64,000 nt of DNA from UBA1479 sp002706405 (GCA_963972255.1 CAXATO010000001.1:62001-126000), one strand, 5' to 3'; positions 41,586 to 51,524 are shown, counted from the stretch's first letter. Translations and numbers: made by a program. The notes: generated by a model not told the origin, from the sequence alone.

Positions 41586-42710
41586 ATGGAGAAGATCGCC
41601 AACATCTACCGGCTGGGCGTCAAAGAACTCTATAGCCTGCTGCGCGACCCGGTCCTGATGGGGCTGATCTTCTATACCTTCACGTTTGCGATCTATACCG
41701 TCGCCAACGGCGTGCAGACGGAACTGCGCAACGCTTCCATCGCCATCGTCGACGAGGACCATACGGGCCTGTCAAACCGGATTGCGGGCGCATTCCTGCC
41801 GCCCTACTTCAAGCCGCCCCAAGTGATCGGCCTGGATGCGGTCGATGCGGGCATGAACGCGGGTCTCTATACCTTTGTTCTGGATATTCCGCCCGGGTTC
41901 GAGGCGGACGTCCTGGGCGGTCGGCAGCCGGTGATCCAGCTCAATGTCGACGCGACGGCGATGACGATCGCCGGGAACGGCGCGACCTATATCTCCAGCA
42001 TCATCAACGCGGAATTGCTGAAGTTCGTCAGCCGGTCCACCGGCGTCGCGGCGTTGCCGGTCGACCTGCGGGTCCGGGTGAAGTTCAACCCCAACCTGGA
42101 CTCCTCGTGGTTCATGGCGGTGATGCAGATCATCAACAATCTGACCATCCTCGCCATCATTCTCAGCGGCGCGGCGGTCATCCGGGAACGCGAACACGGA
42201 ACTCTGGAACACCTGCTGGTGATGCCCGTGACGTCAGGCGAAATCATGCTGGCCAAGATCTGGGCAAACGGGCTGGTCATCGTCCTGGCGGCGGTCCTGT
42301 CGCTGCAGTTCGTGGTTCAGGGCCTGCTTGATGTGCCTATTGCCGGGTCGATCCTCCTGTTTGCCTTCGGATCTGCGGTGTATCTCTTTGCCGTGACGGC
42401 GATGGGGATCACCCTGTCGACAGTCGCGACCACGATGCCCCAGTTCGGTTTGCTGTCCATTCCGGTATTCGTCGTCATGAACCTGCTGTCGGGCGGGGTG
42501 ACGCCACTGGAAAGCATGCCCGAGGCCCTGCAGGACGTGGTGCAGGTCTTGCCGTCGACCCATTTCATCAAGTTCGCCCAGGCCGTTCTGTATCGCGGGG
42601 CCGGGATCGATATCGTCTGGCCGCAATTGCTGACGACGGCCGGGATCGGGGCGGTGTTCTTCGCCTTCGGATATAGCCGTTTCAGGGCGACCTTGGCCGC
42701 CGTCAGATAG
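41586..42710 (+). CDS. ABC-2 type permease (YhhJ-like)
   Basis: The product is 374 aa. One N-terminal TM segment (VLMGLIFYTFTFAIYTVAN), a ~140-residue periplasmic domain and five C-terminal TM segments form the ABC-2 membrane fold. The core motif REREHGTLEHLLVMPV precedes the TM bundle. It follows the RbbA-type gene by 3 bases, so the half-transporters assemble together. It is the last gene of the exporter operon. Confidence 0.9.
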   Translation: MEKIANIYRLGVKELYSLLRDPVLMGLIFYTFTFAIYTVANGVQTELRNASIAIVDEDHTGLSNRIAGAFLPPYFKPPQVIGLDAVDAGMNAGLYTFVLDIPPGFEADVLGGRQPVIQLNVDATAMTIAGNGATYISSIINAELLKFVSRSTGVAALPVDLRVRVKFNPNLDSSWFMAVMQIINNLTILAIILSGAAVIREREHGTLEHLLVMPVTSGEIMLAKIWANGLVIVLAAVLSLQFVVQGLLDVPIAGSILLFAFGSAVYLFAVTAMGITLSTVATTMPQFGLLSIPVFVVMNLLSGGVTPLESMPEALQDVVQVLPSTHFIKFAQAVLYRGAGIDIVWPQLLTTAGIGAVFFAFGYSRFRATLAAVR

Positions 42711-42780
42711 GACGGATGCGACCGGTGCCGGGGGTCCAGGCCATCGACTGCGGCGCGCCGCCTCAGCCTTAAAACAACAA

Positions 42781-42810
42781 ATGTATTTAATAATTACATA
42801 TGTTATATCT
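42781..42810. promoter_or_regulatory. AT-rich palindrome before the CoA-transferase/arsJ operon
   Basis: At 42781-42799 the arms ATGTA and TACAT enclose TTA and TAA with only three non-paired positions. Overlapping ACATATGTTATAT follows up to 42,810. The ATGT...ACAT form is typical of PadR sites. A related ATATGTTA sequence lies before the padR gene at 48.2 kb. The other bases of 42,711-42,835 show no gene. Confidence 0.5.
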
Positions 42811-42835
42811 CGAGAAACACACTCGGGAGGCAAAC

Positions 42836-44059
42836 ATGACAACACGCAGCGCCCTGCAGGGCATCACCGTTCTCGACATGAGCCGCGTCCTGGCGGGCCC
42901 CTCATCCACCCAACTGCTCGGCGATCTGGGGGCCGAGGTCATCAAGGTGGAACGCCGGGGCGTCGGTGACGAAACCCGCACCTGGGGCCCGCCCTATATG
43001 AAGGATGCCGAGGGCGCGGACAGCGGCGAAAGCGCCTATTACCTGTCCGCAAACCGGAACAAGCGGTCCGTCACCGTCGACATCTCCAAGCCGGAAGGGG
43101 TTGCCCTGATTCGCCGCATGCTGGCCAAGGCCGACGTGCTGATCGAAAACCTGAAGGTCGGCGGCATGGCGAAATACGGCCTTGGCTACGACAACCTGAA
43201 GGCCGATTTCCCGGGGCTCGTCTATTGCTCGATCACCGGCTACGGGCAGACCGGCCCTTACGCGCCGCGCCCCGGCTACGACATGATGGCCCAGGGCCTG
43301 GGTGGCCTGATCAGCATGACAGGCGAGCCCGGCCGCCTGCCTGTGAAGGTGCCGATCGCCGTCAACGACGTCATGACCGGCATGTATGCGACGGTCGCCA
43401 TCCTGGCGGCGCTGCGCCATCGCGATGCCACCGGCGAGGGCCAGTATATCGACCTGGGTCTGCTCGATGTTCAGGTCGGCTGGCTCTACAATCAGGGCAT
43501 GAACTATCTGATCGGCGGCACGATCCCGGAACGCCTGGGGACGGCGCATCCCAACACCGTGCCGTATCAGGCCTTTGAAACGAAAGACGGTTTCGTCATC
43601 ATGGGCGCCAACAACGACGATCAGTTCCGCCGCTTTTGCGAAATGGCCGGCGCGCCCGAACTGGCCACCGATCCGCGTTTCGCAACCAACCCGGACCGAC
43701 TCAAGAACCGTGACGTCCTTATCGCTAAGGTGCAGGACATCATGCACCGGCGGACCAGTGCGGAATGGATAAACGACCTCAGCGAAGCGAGCCTGCCCGT
43801 CTGCCCCATCAACAGCCTGGATCAGGTTTTCGCCGATCCCCATGTGCAGGCGCGCGGCATGAAGATTTCCATGCCGCACGGCGCCGCCGGCGGAAAACCG
43901 GTCGACATGATCGGCAATCCCATCAAGATGTCGGGAACACCCGTTTCCTATCGCCGCCCGCCACCGACCTTGGGCGAGCATACAGACGAGGTTCTGAGCG
44001 AAATTTTCGGTCTGTCGGGGGATGAGATTTCCCGCCTGCATGCCGACGAAATCATCTAA
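42836..44059 (+). CDS. CaiB/BaiF family (class III) CoA transferase
   Basis: The product is 407 aa. Family motifs are VLDMSRVLAGPSSTQLLGDL, GAEVIKVERR, ENLKVGGMAKYGL, YCSITGYGQTGPYAPRPGYD with the region of the catalytic Asp, and QGLGGLISMTGEPG. The start at 42836 has GGGAGG. It transfers CoA between organic acids; the substrate is not evident. It heads an operon that continues with an MBL hydrolase, GAPDH and ArsJ at spacings of 11, 15 and 26 bases, an unexpected partner for an arsenic pathway. Confidence 0.92.
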   Translation: MTTRSALQGITVLDMSRVLAGPSSTQLLGDLGAEVIKVERRGVGDETRTWGPPYMKDAEGADSGESAYYLSANRNKRSVTVDISKPEGVALIRRMLAKADVLIENLKVGGMAKYGLGYDNLKADFPGLVYCSITGYGQTGPYAPRPGYDMMAQGLGGLISMTGEPGRLPVKVPIAVNDVMTGMYATVAILAALRHRDATGEGQYIDLGLLDVQVGWLYNQGMNYLIGGTIPERLGTAHPNTVPYQAFETKDGFVIMGANNDDQFRRFCEMAGAPELATDPRFATNPDRLKNRDVLIAKVQDIMHRRTSAEWINDLSEASLPVCPINSLDQVFADPHVQARGMKISMPHGAAGGKPVDMIGNPIKMSGTPVSYRRPPPTLGEHTDEVLSEIFGLSGDEISRLHADEII

Positions 44060-44070
44060 GGAGAATACCC

Positions 44071-44811
44071 ATGAGCGTTACAGTCACTTTTGTCGGGTCC
44101 GGCGACGCGTTCGGCGCCGGGGGGCGGTTCCAGACCTGTTTCATGGTCGATGCGCCGGGCTTTCGCTATGTCATCGATTTCGGCGCCACCAGCATGGTCG
44201 CCCTACAGAAACTGGGAATCGACCACACCACCATCGACGCGGTGGTGCTGACCCATATTCACGGCGACCACTGCGGCGGGCTGCCGTTCCTGCTGATGGA
44301 TTCCATGTTGGGCGCAAAGCGCACGAAGCCCCTGATTATCGCCGGGCCGCGCGACACCCAGGTCCGCATCGGCGAGATATGCGAGGCGCTGATGCCGGGC
44401 ATGCATGTCATGTCACCAAAGTTTCATCTTAGCTATGTAGAAATGCCGGTCATGGAAGACTCGAAAATCGGGCCGCTGACGGTGACACCCTATCCGGCGG
44501 CCCATACGGGGGAGACCAATCCCACCAGCCTGCGCACCGAAATCGACGGTAAGGTCGTGTCCTATACGGGTGATAGCGCCTGGACCAAGCATATGCCGTC
44601 GGTTGCCCGGGACGCGGATCTGTTCATCTGCGAATGCTATTTCTACGGCAAGCCCATCAAATTCCACATGAACTATCCGGACATCGTCGAACATCGTGAC
44701 GACTTGACGCCCAAGCGCATGATCCTTACCCACTTCAGCCGCGAGATGATCCCGCATAAGGACGAAGTGCCCGAGGAAACGGCGCATGACGGTCTGGTCG
44801 TCAATCTTTAG
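44071..44811 (+). CDS. MBL-fold metallohydrolase
   Basis: The product is 246 aa. The metal-binding motif is LTHIHGDHCGGLPF, further ligands are in PAAHTGE and YTGDSAW, and the last His is in LTHFSREM. The layout is that of RNase Z/YhfI-like or PQQ-type cytosolic MBL proteins without a signal peptide. The reaction cannot be read from the sequence. Its position between a CoA transferase and GAPDH/arsJ suggests hydrolysis of a thioester or lactone, but this is open. Confidence 0.85.
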   Translation: MSVTVTFVGSGDAFGAGGRFQTCFMVDAPGFRYVIDFGATSMVALQKLGIDHTTIDAVVLTHIHGDHCGGLPFLLMDSMLGAKRTKPLIIAGPRDTQVRIGEICEALMPGMHVMSPKFHLSYVEMPVMEDSKIGPLTVTPYPAAHTGETNPTSLRTEIDGKVVSYTGDSAWTKHMPSVARDADLFICECYFYGKPIKFHMNYPDIVEHRDDLTPKRMILTHFSREMIPHKDEVPEETAHDGLVVNL

Positions 44812-44826
44812 GAGAACACAGAAGAA

Positions 44827-45891
<1,065 letters not shown>

Positions 45892-45917
45892 CCTAATCCA
45901 CTCTGGAGCATCAAGCG

Positions 45918-47153
45918 ATGTTGGACGTCCGAAAATACGCCGTCGTGACCGCCGCCTATTGGGGCTTCATGCTCACGGACGGCGCCTTGCGCATGCTCGT
46001 GCTCCTGCATTTCCATCAGTTGGGCTACACCCCGTTCGAATTGGCGGTGCTGTTCCTCGCTTATGAACTCATGGGCATCGTCACCAACGCCGGTGGCGGC
46101 TGGGTAGCGTCAAGGTTCGGCCTGAAACTGACGCTGACAGGCGGTCTGTTGCTTCAGGTTGTCGCATTGCTCGCCCTCTCCGCGCTTGATCCTGCCTGGC
46201 CGAAGGAACTGTCCGTCCTGTTCGTGCTCGTGGTCCAGGGTCTGTCCGGCGTCGCCAAGGACCTGACGAAGATGAGTTCGAAAAGCGCGCTCAAATTCGT
46301 CGTGCCGGAGACCGAAACCGGCGGGCTTTATCGCTGGGTCGCCCTGTTGACGGGATCCAAGAACGCCATCAAAGGCTTGGGCTTTTTCGTCGGCGCCCTG
46401 CTGCTGTCCGTCGCCGGATACCAGGGCGGTTTGTGGCTGATGGCCGGGTTCCTGGCGGTCATCCTGGCGGGTGCCGCCCTGGCCGTCGAAAAAGGCATGG
46501 GCAAGGCCAAGAAGAAAGCCAAGTTCACCGATATTTTCTCCAAGTCGCGGGAGATCAATCTGCTGTCGGCGGCGCGGGTGTTCCTGTTTGGCGCCCGCGA
46601 CGTGTGGTTCGTCGTCGGCGTGCCCGTGTTCCTGTATTCGCAGCTCGGCTGGACCTTCAATCAGGTCGGGGCCTTCATGGCCGCCTGGGTGATCGGCTAC
46701 GGCTTCGTTCAGGCCCTGGCACCGAAGCTGACCGCGCGTTCCGCCGACGGGCTCACGACCGAACTGCGTTCGGCGAAGGTCTGGGTGGTCGCCCTGGCAC
46801 TCGTCGTGGCGGTGATTATCGCGGCACTGCGTGTTGGTCTGGATCCGTCCTTCGCCCTGATCGGCGGGCTGGCCCTGTTCGGTGTCGTGTTCGCCGTCAA
46901 CTCGGCGATCCATTCCTACCTGATTCTCGCCTATTCGGAGAACGAGGGCGTGACCATGAACGTGGGCTTCTATTACGGCGCCAACGCCACCGGCCGCCTG
47001 GTCGGCACGCTGGTCTCGGGGATGTCCTATCAATGGGCGGGGATCGAGGGATGTCTCGGCGTGGCGTTTGCCTTCGTCGCGGCCGCGGCCTTGTTCACGC
47101 TGTTTCTGTCGGCTGTCCACCCGACCGTCCAGGCGGCGGATCCTCAGCCCTGA
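45918..47153 (+). CDS. arsJ: ArsJ, organoarsenical efflux MFS permease
   Basis: The product is 411 aa with twelve predicted TM segments. Family hallmarks are VTAAYWGFMLTDGALRMLVL at the N-terminus, LFLAYELMGIVTNAGGGW, and QGLSGVAKDLTKMSSKSALK in the middle. It exports 1-arseno-3-phosphoglycerate made by the preceding GAPDH; the compound then falls apart outside the cell. The end overlaps the convergent SorC-type regulator gene by 10 bases. Confidence 0.94.
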   Translation: MLDVRKYAVVTAAYWGFMLTDGALRMLVLLHFHQLGYTPFELAVLFLAYELMGIVTNAGGGWVASRFGLKLTLTGGLLLQVVALLALSALDPAWPKELSVLFVLVVQGLSGVAKDLTKMSSKSALKFVVPETETGGLYRWVALLTGSKNAIKGLGFFVGALLLSVAGYQGGLWLMAGFLAVILAGAALAVEKGMGKAKKKAKFTDIFSKSREINLLSAARVFLFGARDVWFVVGVPVFLYSQLGWTFNQVGAFMAAWVIGYGFVQALAPKLTARSADGLTTELRSAKVWVVALALVVAVIIAALRVGLDPSFALIGGLALFGVVFAVNSAIHSYLILAYSENEGVTMNVGFYYGANATGRLVGTLVSGMSYQWAGIEGCLGVAFAFVAAAALFTLFLSAVHPTVQAADPQP

Positions 47154-48118
47154 AGCAGGGCGGCGGCGCAGGTCTCATCGGAAATCAGGGTATCGATTAG
47201 ACCGGCAGCCAGCGCCGCGCGCACCGTATCGGATTTGAAGGTGCCGCCGGCGGCCAGGATGACGTTGGGGATGCGCCGCAATGTCGCGAACGGAACCGAC
47301 AGGGTGCGGGCGTTGATTTCGTGGTCGATGACCGCGCCGGTCTTGTCGATGTAATAGTCGCAGATATTGCCGACGGCCCCCGCGCGGCGCAGATCGGCGA
47401 CCTCGTCACGGGTCAGCACGCCGTATTCCACCATCTTGGTCTTGGCGGACAGGTCGACCACGGAAATCAGCGCGACTTGGCAGCGTTCGGCGATTTCATA
47501 GACCTGACGCACCGGGGCGCTGGCCGCGAAGGCGGCGCGGGCGCCAGCGGTTTCGGCGATCATCGGCGCCGTCATGTAGTAGCAGCGGGCATCCAGGACA
47601 CGGGCGAAGGCGGCGGCGTTGTCATAGGGATTGATGGGCCCGCTTTGCGACAGGCCGCCCGACAGAGACACGACGGTGTTCTTGGCGCCTTCGCGCGGGA
47701 TCAGGGTAAGCCCGGCGGCATGGATCGTCGCCCCCCAGCCGAGGCCTAAGAAAGCGTTGGGCGAGAGGACGCCGGAAACATATTGCCCCGCCGCCAGGCC
47801 GACGACGCGGCGGACTTCGTCCTCATTGGCGGGGGCCGGTACCACCACGGCATCCTTCAGGCCGAATCGCTCCCGCAGGGCATTCTCGGCCTCCAGGCAG
47901 GGGGCCAGGGGCAGGTTCAGGGTGACGCGGACGGTGCCCGCGCGCCGCGCGTCGTTGATGACGCGGTTCACCGTGGCGCGGTTGAGGCCCACACGGTCAG
48001 CGACTTCCTGCTGGGTCTGGCCTTCGCGGAAATGATACCAGCAGATGCGGGCGGCAAGGGTTGGGTCGACCGTGGCCGAGCGGGTCCCCGCAGCACCGTT
48101 CTTTGTTTGCTTTGCCAT
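47144..48118 (-). CDS. SorC/DeoR-family sugar-binding transcriptional regulator
   Basis: The product is about 324 aa. The N-terminal helix-turn-helix reads EGQTQQEVADRVGLNRATVN. The C-terminal effector domain (GLGWGATIHAA, IPREGAKNTVV, GNICDYYID) resembles the phosphosugar-binding domain of SorC and CggR. I start it at 48118 (MAKQTKN); 22 residues upstream have no support. CggR controls gapA by sensing fructose bisphosphate, so control of the neighbouring GAPDH/arsJ operon is an attractive guess. Tail-to-tail overlap with arsJ is seen. Confidence 0.88.
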   Translation of the reverse strand: MAKQTKNGAAGTRSATVDPTLAARICWYHFREGQTQQEVADRVGLNRATVNRVINDARRAGTVRVTLNLPLAPCLEAENALRERFGLKDAVVVPAPANEDEVRRVVGLAAGQYVSGVLSPNAFLGLGWGATIHAAGLTLIPREGAKNTVVSLSGGLSQSGPINPYDNAAAFARVLDARCYYMTAPMIAETAGARAAFAASAPVRQVYEIAERCQVALISVVDLSAKTKMVEYGVLTRDEVADLRRAGAVGNICDYYIDKTGAVIDHEINARTLSVPFATLRRIPNVILAAGGTFKSDTVRAALAAGLIDTLISDETCAAALLQG

Positions 48119-48217
48119 GGCGTATTCTAACCACCTGAACGGCGCCGCGCGAGCCGAGATGACCGGCCATGGGGCCGTCAACCGCCACGAACGATCATTT
48201 CAGAAGCCGGCTTGATT

Positions 48218-48246
48218 TATATGTTAGTGGGTAATATATATTGCCC
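48218..48246. promoter_or_regulatory. Overlapping palindromes before the padR gene
   Basis: TATATGTTA and TAATATATA flank GTGGG (48218-48240; 8 of 9 pairs). GGGTAATATATATTGCCC (48229-48246) is a second, overlapping palindrome. The sites end 38 bases before the start codon of padR. Self-control by the PadR protein is likely. Confidence 0.5.
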
Positions 48247-48284
48247 ATCGAAAAAATGTTTTCCGCCGGAGCAACCGTAACGCC

Positions 48285-48683
48285 ATGCCGCGCTTAGCCG
48301 CCGTCCCGCCACCCGCGATCGATTACACGGACCCGGCCTATTGGAGCGGGCTCATCAAGATGAGCCTGTCCAAGTTCTTCATCCTCTGTGTTCTCAATCA
48401 ACGCCCCATGCACGGCTATGAAATCGCCAAGACGGTAGAGGATACGACGCAGGGGTGCTGCTCGCCGACGCCGGGCGCCCTTTATCCGGTGCTGAAGGAG
48501 TTCGAGGCGGGCGGCTACGTCACCGCCCACGCGGAATCGGTCGGCGGCCGCCAGCGCAAGGTCTACACCATCACCGACAAAGGCCGCGAGGCCTTTCAGG
48601 TTGCCGTGAAGGCCTGGGCCGAGGTCGGCGCCTGCGTCACCGCCGGCAGTGAAGGGGCGTGCGATACCAGCACCTGCCGATAA
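48285..48683 (+). CDS. PadR-family regulator with clustered Cys residues
   Basis: The product is 132 aa. The PadR winged helix is clear: FFILCVLNQRPMHGYEIAKT, then the recognition region SPTPGALYPVLKEFEAGGYV and a beta wing GGRQRKVYTITDKG. Two Cys stand side by side before the recognition helix (TTQGCC), and three more lie in the short tail (GACV, GACDTSTC). Such clusters in PadR or ArsR proteins can bind As(III), Sb(III) or Cu(I). The next gene encodes a flavin monooxygenase with Cys pairs, which strengthens the metalloid link. The metal specificity is inferred. Confidence 0.85.
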   Translation: MPRLAAVPPPAIDYTDPAYWSGLIKMSLSKFFILCVLNQRPMHGYEIAKTVEDTTQGCCSPTPGALYPVLKEFEAGGYVTAHAESVGGRQRKVYTITDKGREAFQVAVKAWAEVGACVTAGSEGACDTSTCR

Positions 48684-48744
48684 GTTTCGTTTACCGGGTC
48701 GTTCACCCATCCCTGTCCCAGGCCAAAAAGAAGGAGCCTTTGCC

Positions 48745-50172
48745 ATGACTGCCGTCTCCCCGTTCCAATCCCACCTTCCCGTCGCGATCATCGGCGCCGG
48801 TCCGGTCGGTTTGGCTGCCGCCGCGCATTTGCATGAACGGGGACTGCCTTTCGTCGTGTTGGAAGCGGGTGCGGAGGTCGGTACCGCCATGCGGGAATGG
48901 GGCCATGTGCGCCTGTTTTCGCCCTGGCGCTACAACGTCGACAAGGCGGCGCGTCGCCTGCTGGAAAAAGCGGGCTGGCAGATGCCGGCGCTGGACGAAC
49001 TGCCCACGGGGGCGGATATCGTCGACCGCTATCTGACGCCGCTGGCCGACCACAAGGCGATCAAGCCGCACCTGCGCCTGGGCGCGCGGGTTGTCGCCAT
49101 CGGCCGCAAGGACATGGACAAGGTCCGCTCCGAGGGGCGCGAGACACGGCCTTTCGAAATCCGCCTTGCCGACGGCTCCTCGCTTGAAGCCGCGGCGGTG
49201 ATCGACGTTTCCGGCACGTGGTTTTCGCCGAATCCCATGGGGGTGGGCGGCCTGACGGCCCCGGGCGAGGTCGAATGCGCCGACCGTATCGCCTACGGCA
49301 TTCCCGATGTGCTGGATCGGGAACGCGCCACCTATGCCGGTAAGCGCACGCTGGTGGTCGGCAGCGGCCATTCGGCCTTCAATGTTCTGCTCGACCTGTT
49401 GGATATGAAGGACGCGGATCCCGCGACGGAGATCGTCTGGGCCGTGCGCCGCGATACGGGAAACAAGCTGTTCGGCGGCGGCGCGGCCGACGCCCTGCCG
49501 GCGCGGGGGCTGCTCGGCACCCGGACCCGCGAAGCCGTGGATGCCGGCCATCTGACCCTGCTGCGCCCGTTCAGCGTGCGTGCCGTGTCGCAAGGCACGG
49601 GCGGCCTGGTGGTGGATGGCGCATTGGACGGCGCCGATCACCGCGTCGAAGTCGACCGCATCGTCGTCGCCACGGGCTTCCGCCCGCAGCTCGACATGCT
49701 GCGCGAGATACGCCTGGGGCTTGACTCCTGGCTGGAGGCCGTCAGCGACCTGGCGCCGCTGATCGATCCCAACCTGCACAGCTGCGGCACCGTGCGCCCG
49801 CACGGCGCGCAGGAACTCAGCCATCCGGAAAGCAATTTCTTCATTGCCGGGATGAAGTCCTATGGCCGGGCGCCGACCTTCCTGATGACCACGGGCTATG
49901 AACAGGTACGCTCCATCGCCGCCTGGCTGGCCGGCGACAAGGAAGCGGCGCTTCGGGTCGAACTGGACCTGCCGGAAACGGGCGTGTGTAGTGCCCCGGA
50001 TACGGCCACGGAAACATCCTGCTGCGACGCGCCGGCGCCAAAAGAAGCCGCCGGTTGCTGCGGTGGGCCGGCACCTGATGATGTGGATGCCTGCTGCGTC
50101 GATGATGCCGCGGCCAAGGCGGCCGGCGAGGAAGGCTGTGGTTGCGATACGAAAGCGACCGTGGACGCGTAA
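48745..50172 (+). CDS. FAD/NADPH flavin monooxygenase with a Cys-pair tail (ArsO-like?)
   Basis: The product is 475 aa. It has an FAD Rossmann motif IIGAGPVGLAAAAHL, an NADPH motif VVGSGHSAFNVLLDL, and VVATGFRPQLD near the end of the core. After residue ~420 comes a tail of ~55 residues with CC pairs (ETSCCDAP, AGCCGGP, DACCVDD) and a final CGC. The tail is otherwise Ala/Pro/Asp-rich, so it is a likely flexible metal(loid)-binding strip. The start at 48745 has AAGGAG. Flavin monooxygenases called ArsO have been noted in ars operons; I make that link from context, not from a search. Confidence 0.8.
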   Translation: MTAVSPFQSHLPVAIIGAGPVGLAAAAHLHERGLPFVVLEAGAEVGTAMREWGHVRLFSPWRYNVDKAARRLLEKAGWQMPALDELPTGADIVDRYLTPLADHKAIKPHLRLGARVVAIGRKDMDKVRSEGRETRPFEIRLADGSSLEAAAVIDVSGTWFSPNPMGVGGLTAPGEVECADRIAYGIPDVLDRERATYAGKRTLVVGSGHSAFNVLLDLLDMKDADPATEIVWAVRRDTGNKLFGGGAADALPARGLLGTRTREAVDAGHLTLLRPFSVRAVSQGTGGLVVDGALDGADHRVEVDRIVVATGFRPQLDMLREIRLGLDSWLEAVSDLAPLIDPNLHSCGTVRPHGAQELSHPESNFFIAGMKSYGRAPTFLMTTGYEQVRSIAAWLAGDKEAALRVELDLPETGVCSAPDTATETSCCDAPAPKEAAGCCGGPAPDDVDACCVDDAAAKAAGEEGCGCDTKATVDA

Positions 50173-50219
50173 GCGGGCGAAACGACGATCCGGTGCTGGG
50201 GGCGGTTCGGCCTCGCTAC

Positions 50220-50233
50220 TTGACCTGCGTCAA
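50220..50233. promoter_or_regulatory. FNR/FixK-type box
   Basis: TTGACCTGCGTCAA is a full palindrome of the TTGAY-N4-RTCAA form. Its centre lies about 41 bases before a plausible transcription start at ~50,268, the usual activating position. It precedes the 88-aa gene by 54 bases. Confidence 0.65.
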
Positions 50234-50287
50234 TGCGGTGTCGGCGGCGGTGATTTAGGGTTGCGCCATCATTGATAGAGGGCATCC

Positions 50288-50554
50288 ATGAACCATCATC
50301 ACCGTAAGATTTTGCATTCGCTGTTCACCCACCCGATCAACGGCAACATTTCCTTGCTGGATGTTGAAACCGTGTTCAAGGAGTTGGGAGCGGAGGTTGC
50401 GCCCGCCCGTTCCGGGAAGATTCATGTCAGTCTGAACGGGCATAGCGCCAACTTCGCGCATTCTCAGCACAGCCTGTCACGGGACGAGGTCGTGCAGGTC
50501 CGCAAGTTCATCGAAACCTGCGGCGTCGATCCGGAAAAAGATTACCCGCTCTAG
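50288..50554 (+). CDS. Small HicA-like domain protein
   Basis: The product is 88 aa. The pattern HRKILHSLFTHPINGNISLL, then DVETVFKELGAEV and a helix REEVV-like (DEVVQVRKFIETCGV), follows the HicA-like fold (dsRNA-binding-like) seen in many stand-alone bacterial proteins. No HicB partner lies nearby. The His needed for HicA activity could be that in NGHSANF, but this is uncertain. An FNR/FixK-type box upstream suggests oxygen control, and a good terminator follows. Confidence 0.6.
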   Translation: MNHHHRKILHSLFTHPINGNISLLDVETVFKELGAEVAPARSGKIHVSLNGHSANFAHSQHSLSRDEVVQVRKFIETCGVDPEKDYPL

Positions 50555-50578
50555 CGCATCCGGGTATTCGCGATATTG

Positions 50579-50607
50579 ACAAAGGCCCCCTCCAGGGGGC
50601 CTTTTCT
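50579..50607 (+). terminator. Terminator after the HicA-like gene
   Basis: AAAGGCCCCCT pairs with AGGGGGCCTTT around CC, followed by TCTTT. Confidence 0.85.
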
Positions 50608-50643
50608 TTGGCAGATAAAGCCATACCAAGAGGAACTCCATTT

Positions 50644-51510
50644 ATGAGACTGATGATGTTTGAAGCGTCCGGCGGACCGCGCCTGGGCGTGGTCGACGGC
50701 GATACGGTGATCGATGTGGCCGCCGCTGATCCGGCGCTTCCGAAAACCATGTTGGCGCTGATCGAGGCAGGGCCGGATGCGCTCGCCCGGGTCGCCGCCG
50801 CCGTCAAGGGCGCCGGTGACAGCGCCAAGCTGGCGCTCAAGGATGCAAAGCCCGCGCTGCCGATCGAGCGGCCCGGAAAGTTCGTCTGCGTCGGCCTGAA
50901 CTATGCGGCCCACGCCCGCGAAGGCGGTCATGAGCCGCCGAAGTATCCGTCGCTGTTCGTGCGTTGGCCGTCGTCCCTGGTCGCCGCCGAGGCCCCGGTG
51001 ATCCTGCCCAAGGTCTGTGATCAACTGGATTACGAGGCCGAGTTGACCTTCGTCATCGGCAAGGGCGGGCGCGCCATTCCCGAGGACAAGGCGCTGGACC
51101 ATGTATTCGGCTACACCCTGTTCAACGACGTCTCGGTGCGGGCCTGGCAGCGCTATACCCCGCAATGGACCCAGGGCAAGAACTTCGACGGCACCGGGCC
51201 GCTCGGCCCCGTGGTGGTGACGCCGGACGAGTTGCCGGCGGGGGCGTCGGGCCTGCGCATCACGTCGCGGGTCAACGGCGAAACGCGTCAGGATTCCAAT
51301 ACCGGCGATCTGATTTTCGGCGTCGCGCGATTGATTGCGATCCTGTCCGAATTCATGACGCTGGAACCGGGTGACGTGGTCGCCACGGGCACGCCGTCGG
51401 GCGTGGCCCATGCCATGAAACCGCCGGGCTGGATGAAGGCCGGCGACCGGGTCGAGGTCGAGGTCGAAGGCATCGGCATTCTCGGCAACCCCATCGTCGC
51501 CGAAGCTTGA
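50644..51510 (+). CDS. Fumarylacetoacetate hydrolase family protein
   Basis: The product is 288 aa. The C-terminal FAH fold shows KFVCVGLNYAAHARE, then the metal-binding DYEAELTFVIGK, YTLFNDVSVR, KNFDGTGPLGP and GDVVATGTPSGVAHAM. These are the Glu/Asp metal ligands and the substrate loop. Family members hydrolyse C-C bonds or decarboxylate oxo acids in aromatic degradation; the substrate here is not evident. The ATG at 50644 has AGAGGAA upstream. Confidence 0.92.
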   Translation: MRLMMFEASGGPRLGVVDGDTVIDVAAADPALPKTMLALIEAGPDALARVAAAVKGAGDSAKLALKDAKPALPIERPGKFVCVGLNYAAHAREGGHEPPKYPSLFVRWPSSLVAAEAPVILPKVCDQLDYEAELTFVIGKGGRAIPEDKALDHVFGYTLFNDVSVRAWQRYTPQWTQGKNFDGTGPLGPVVVTPDELPAGASGLRITSRVNGETRQDSNTGDLIFGVARLIAILSEFMTLEPGDVVATGTPSGVAHAMKPPGWMKAGDRVEVEVEGIGILGNPIVAEA

Positions 51511-51524
51511 TCTGACAACGGGGA

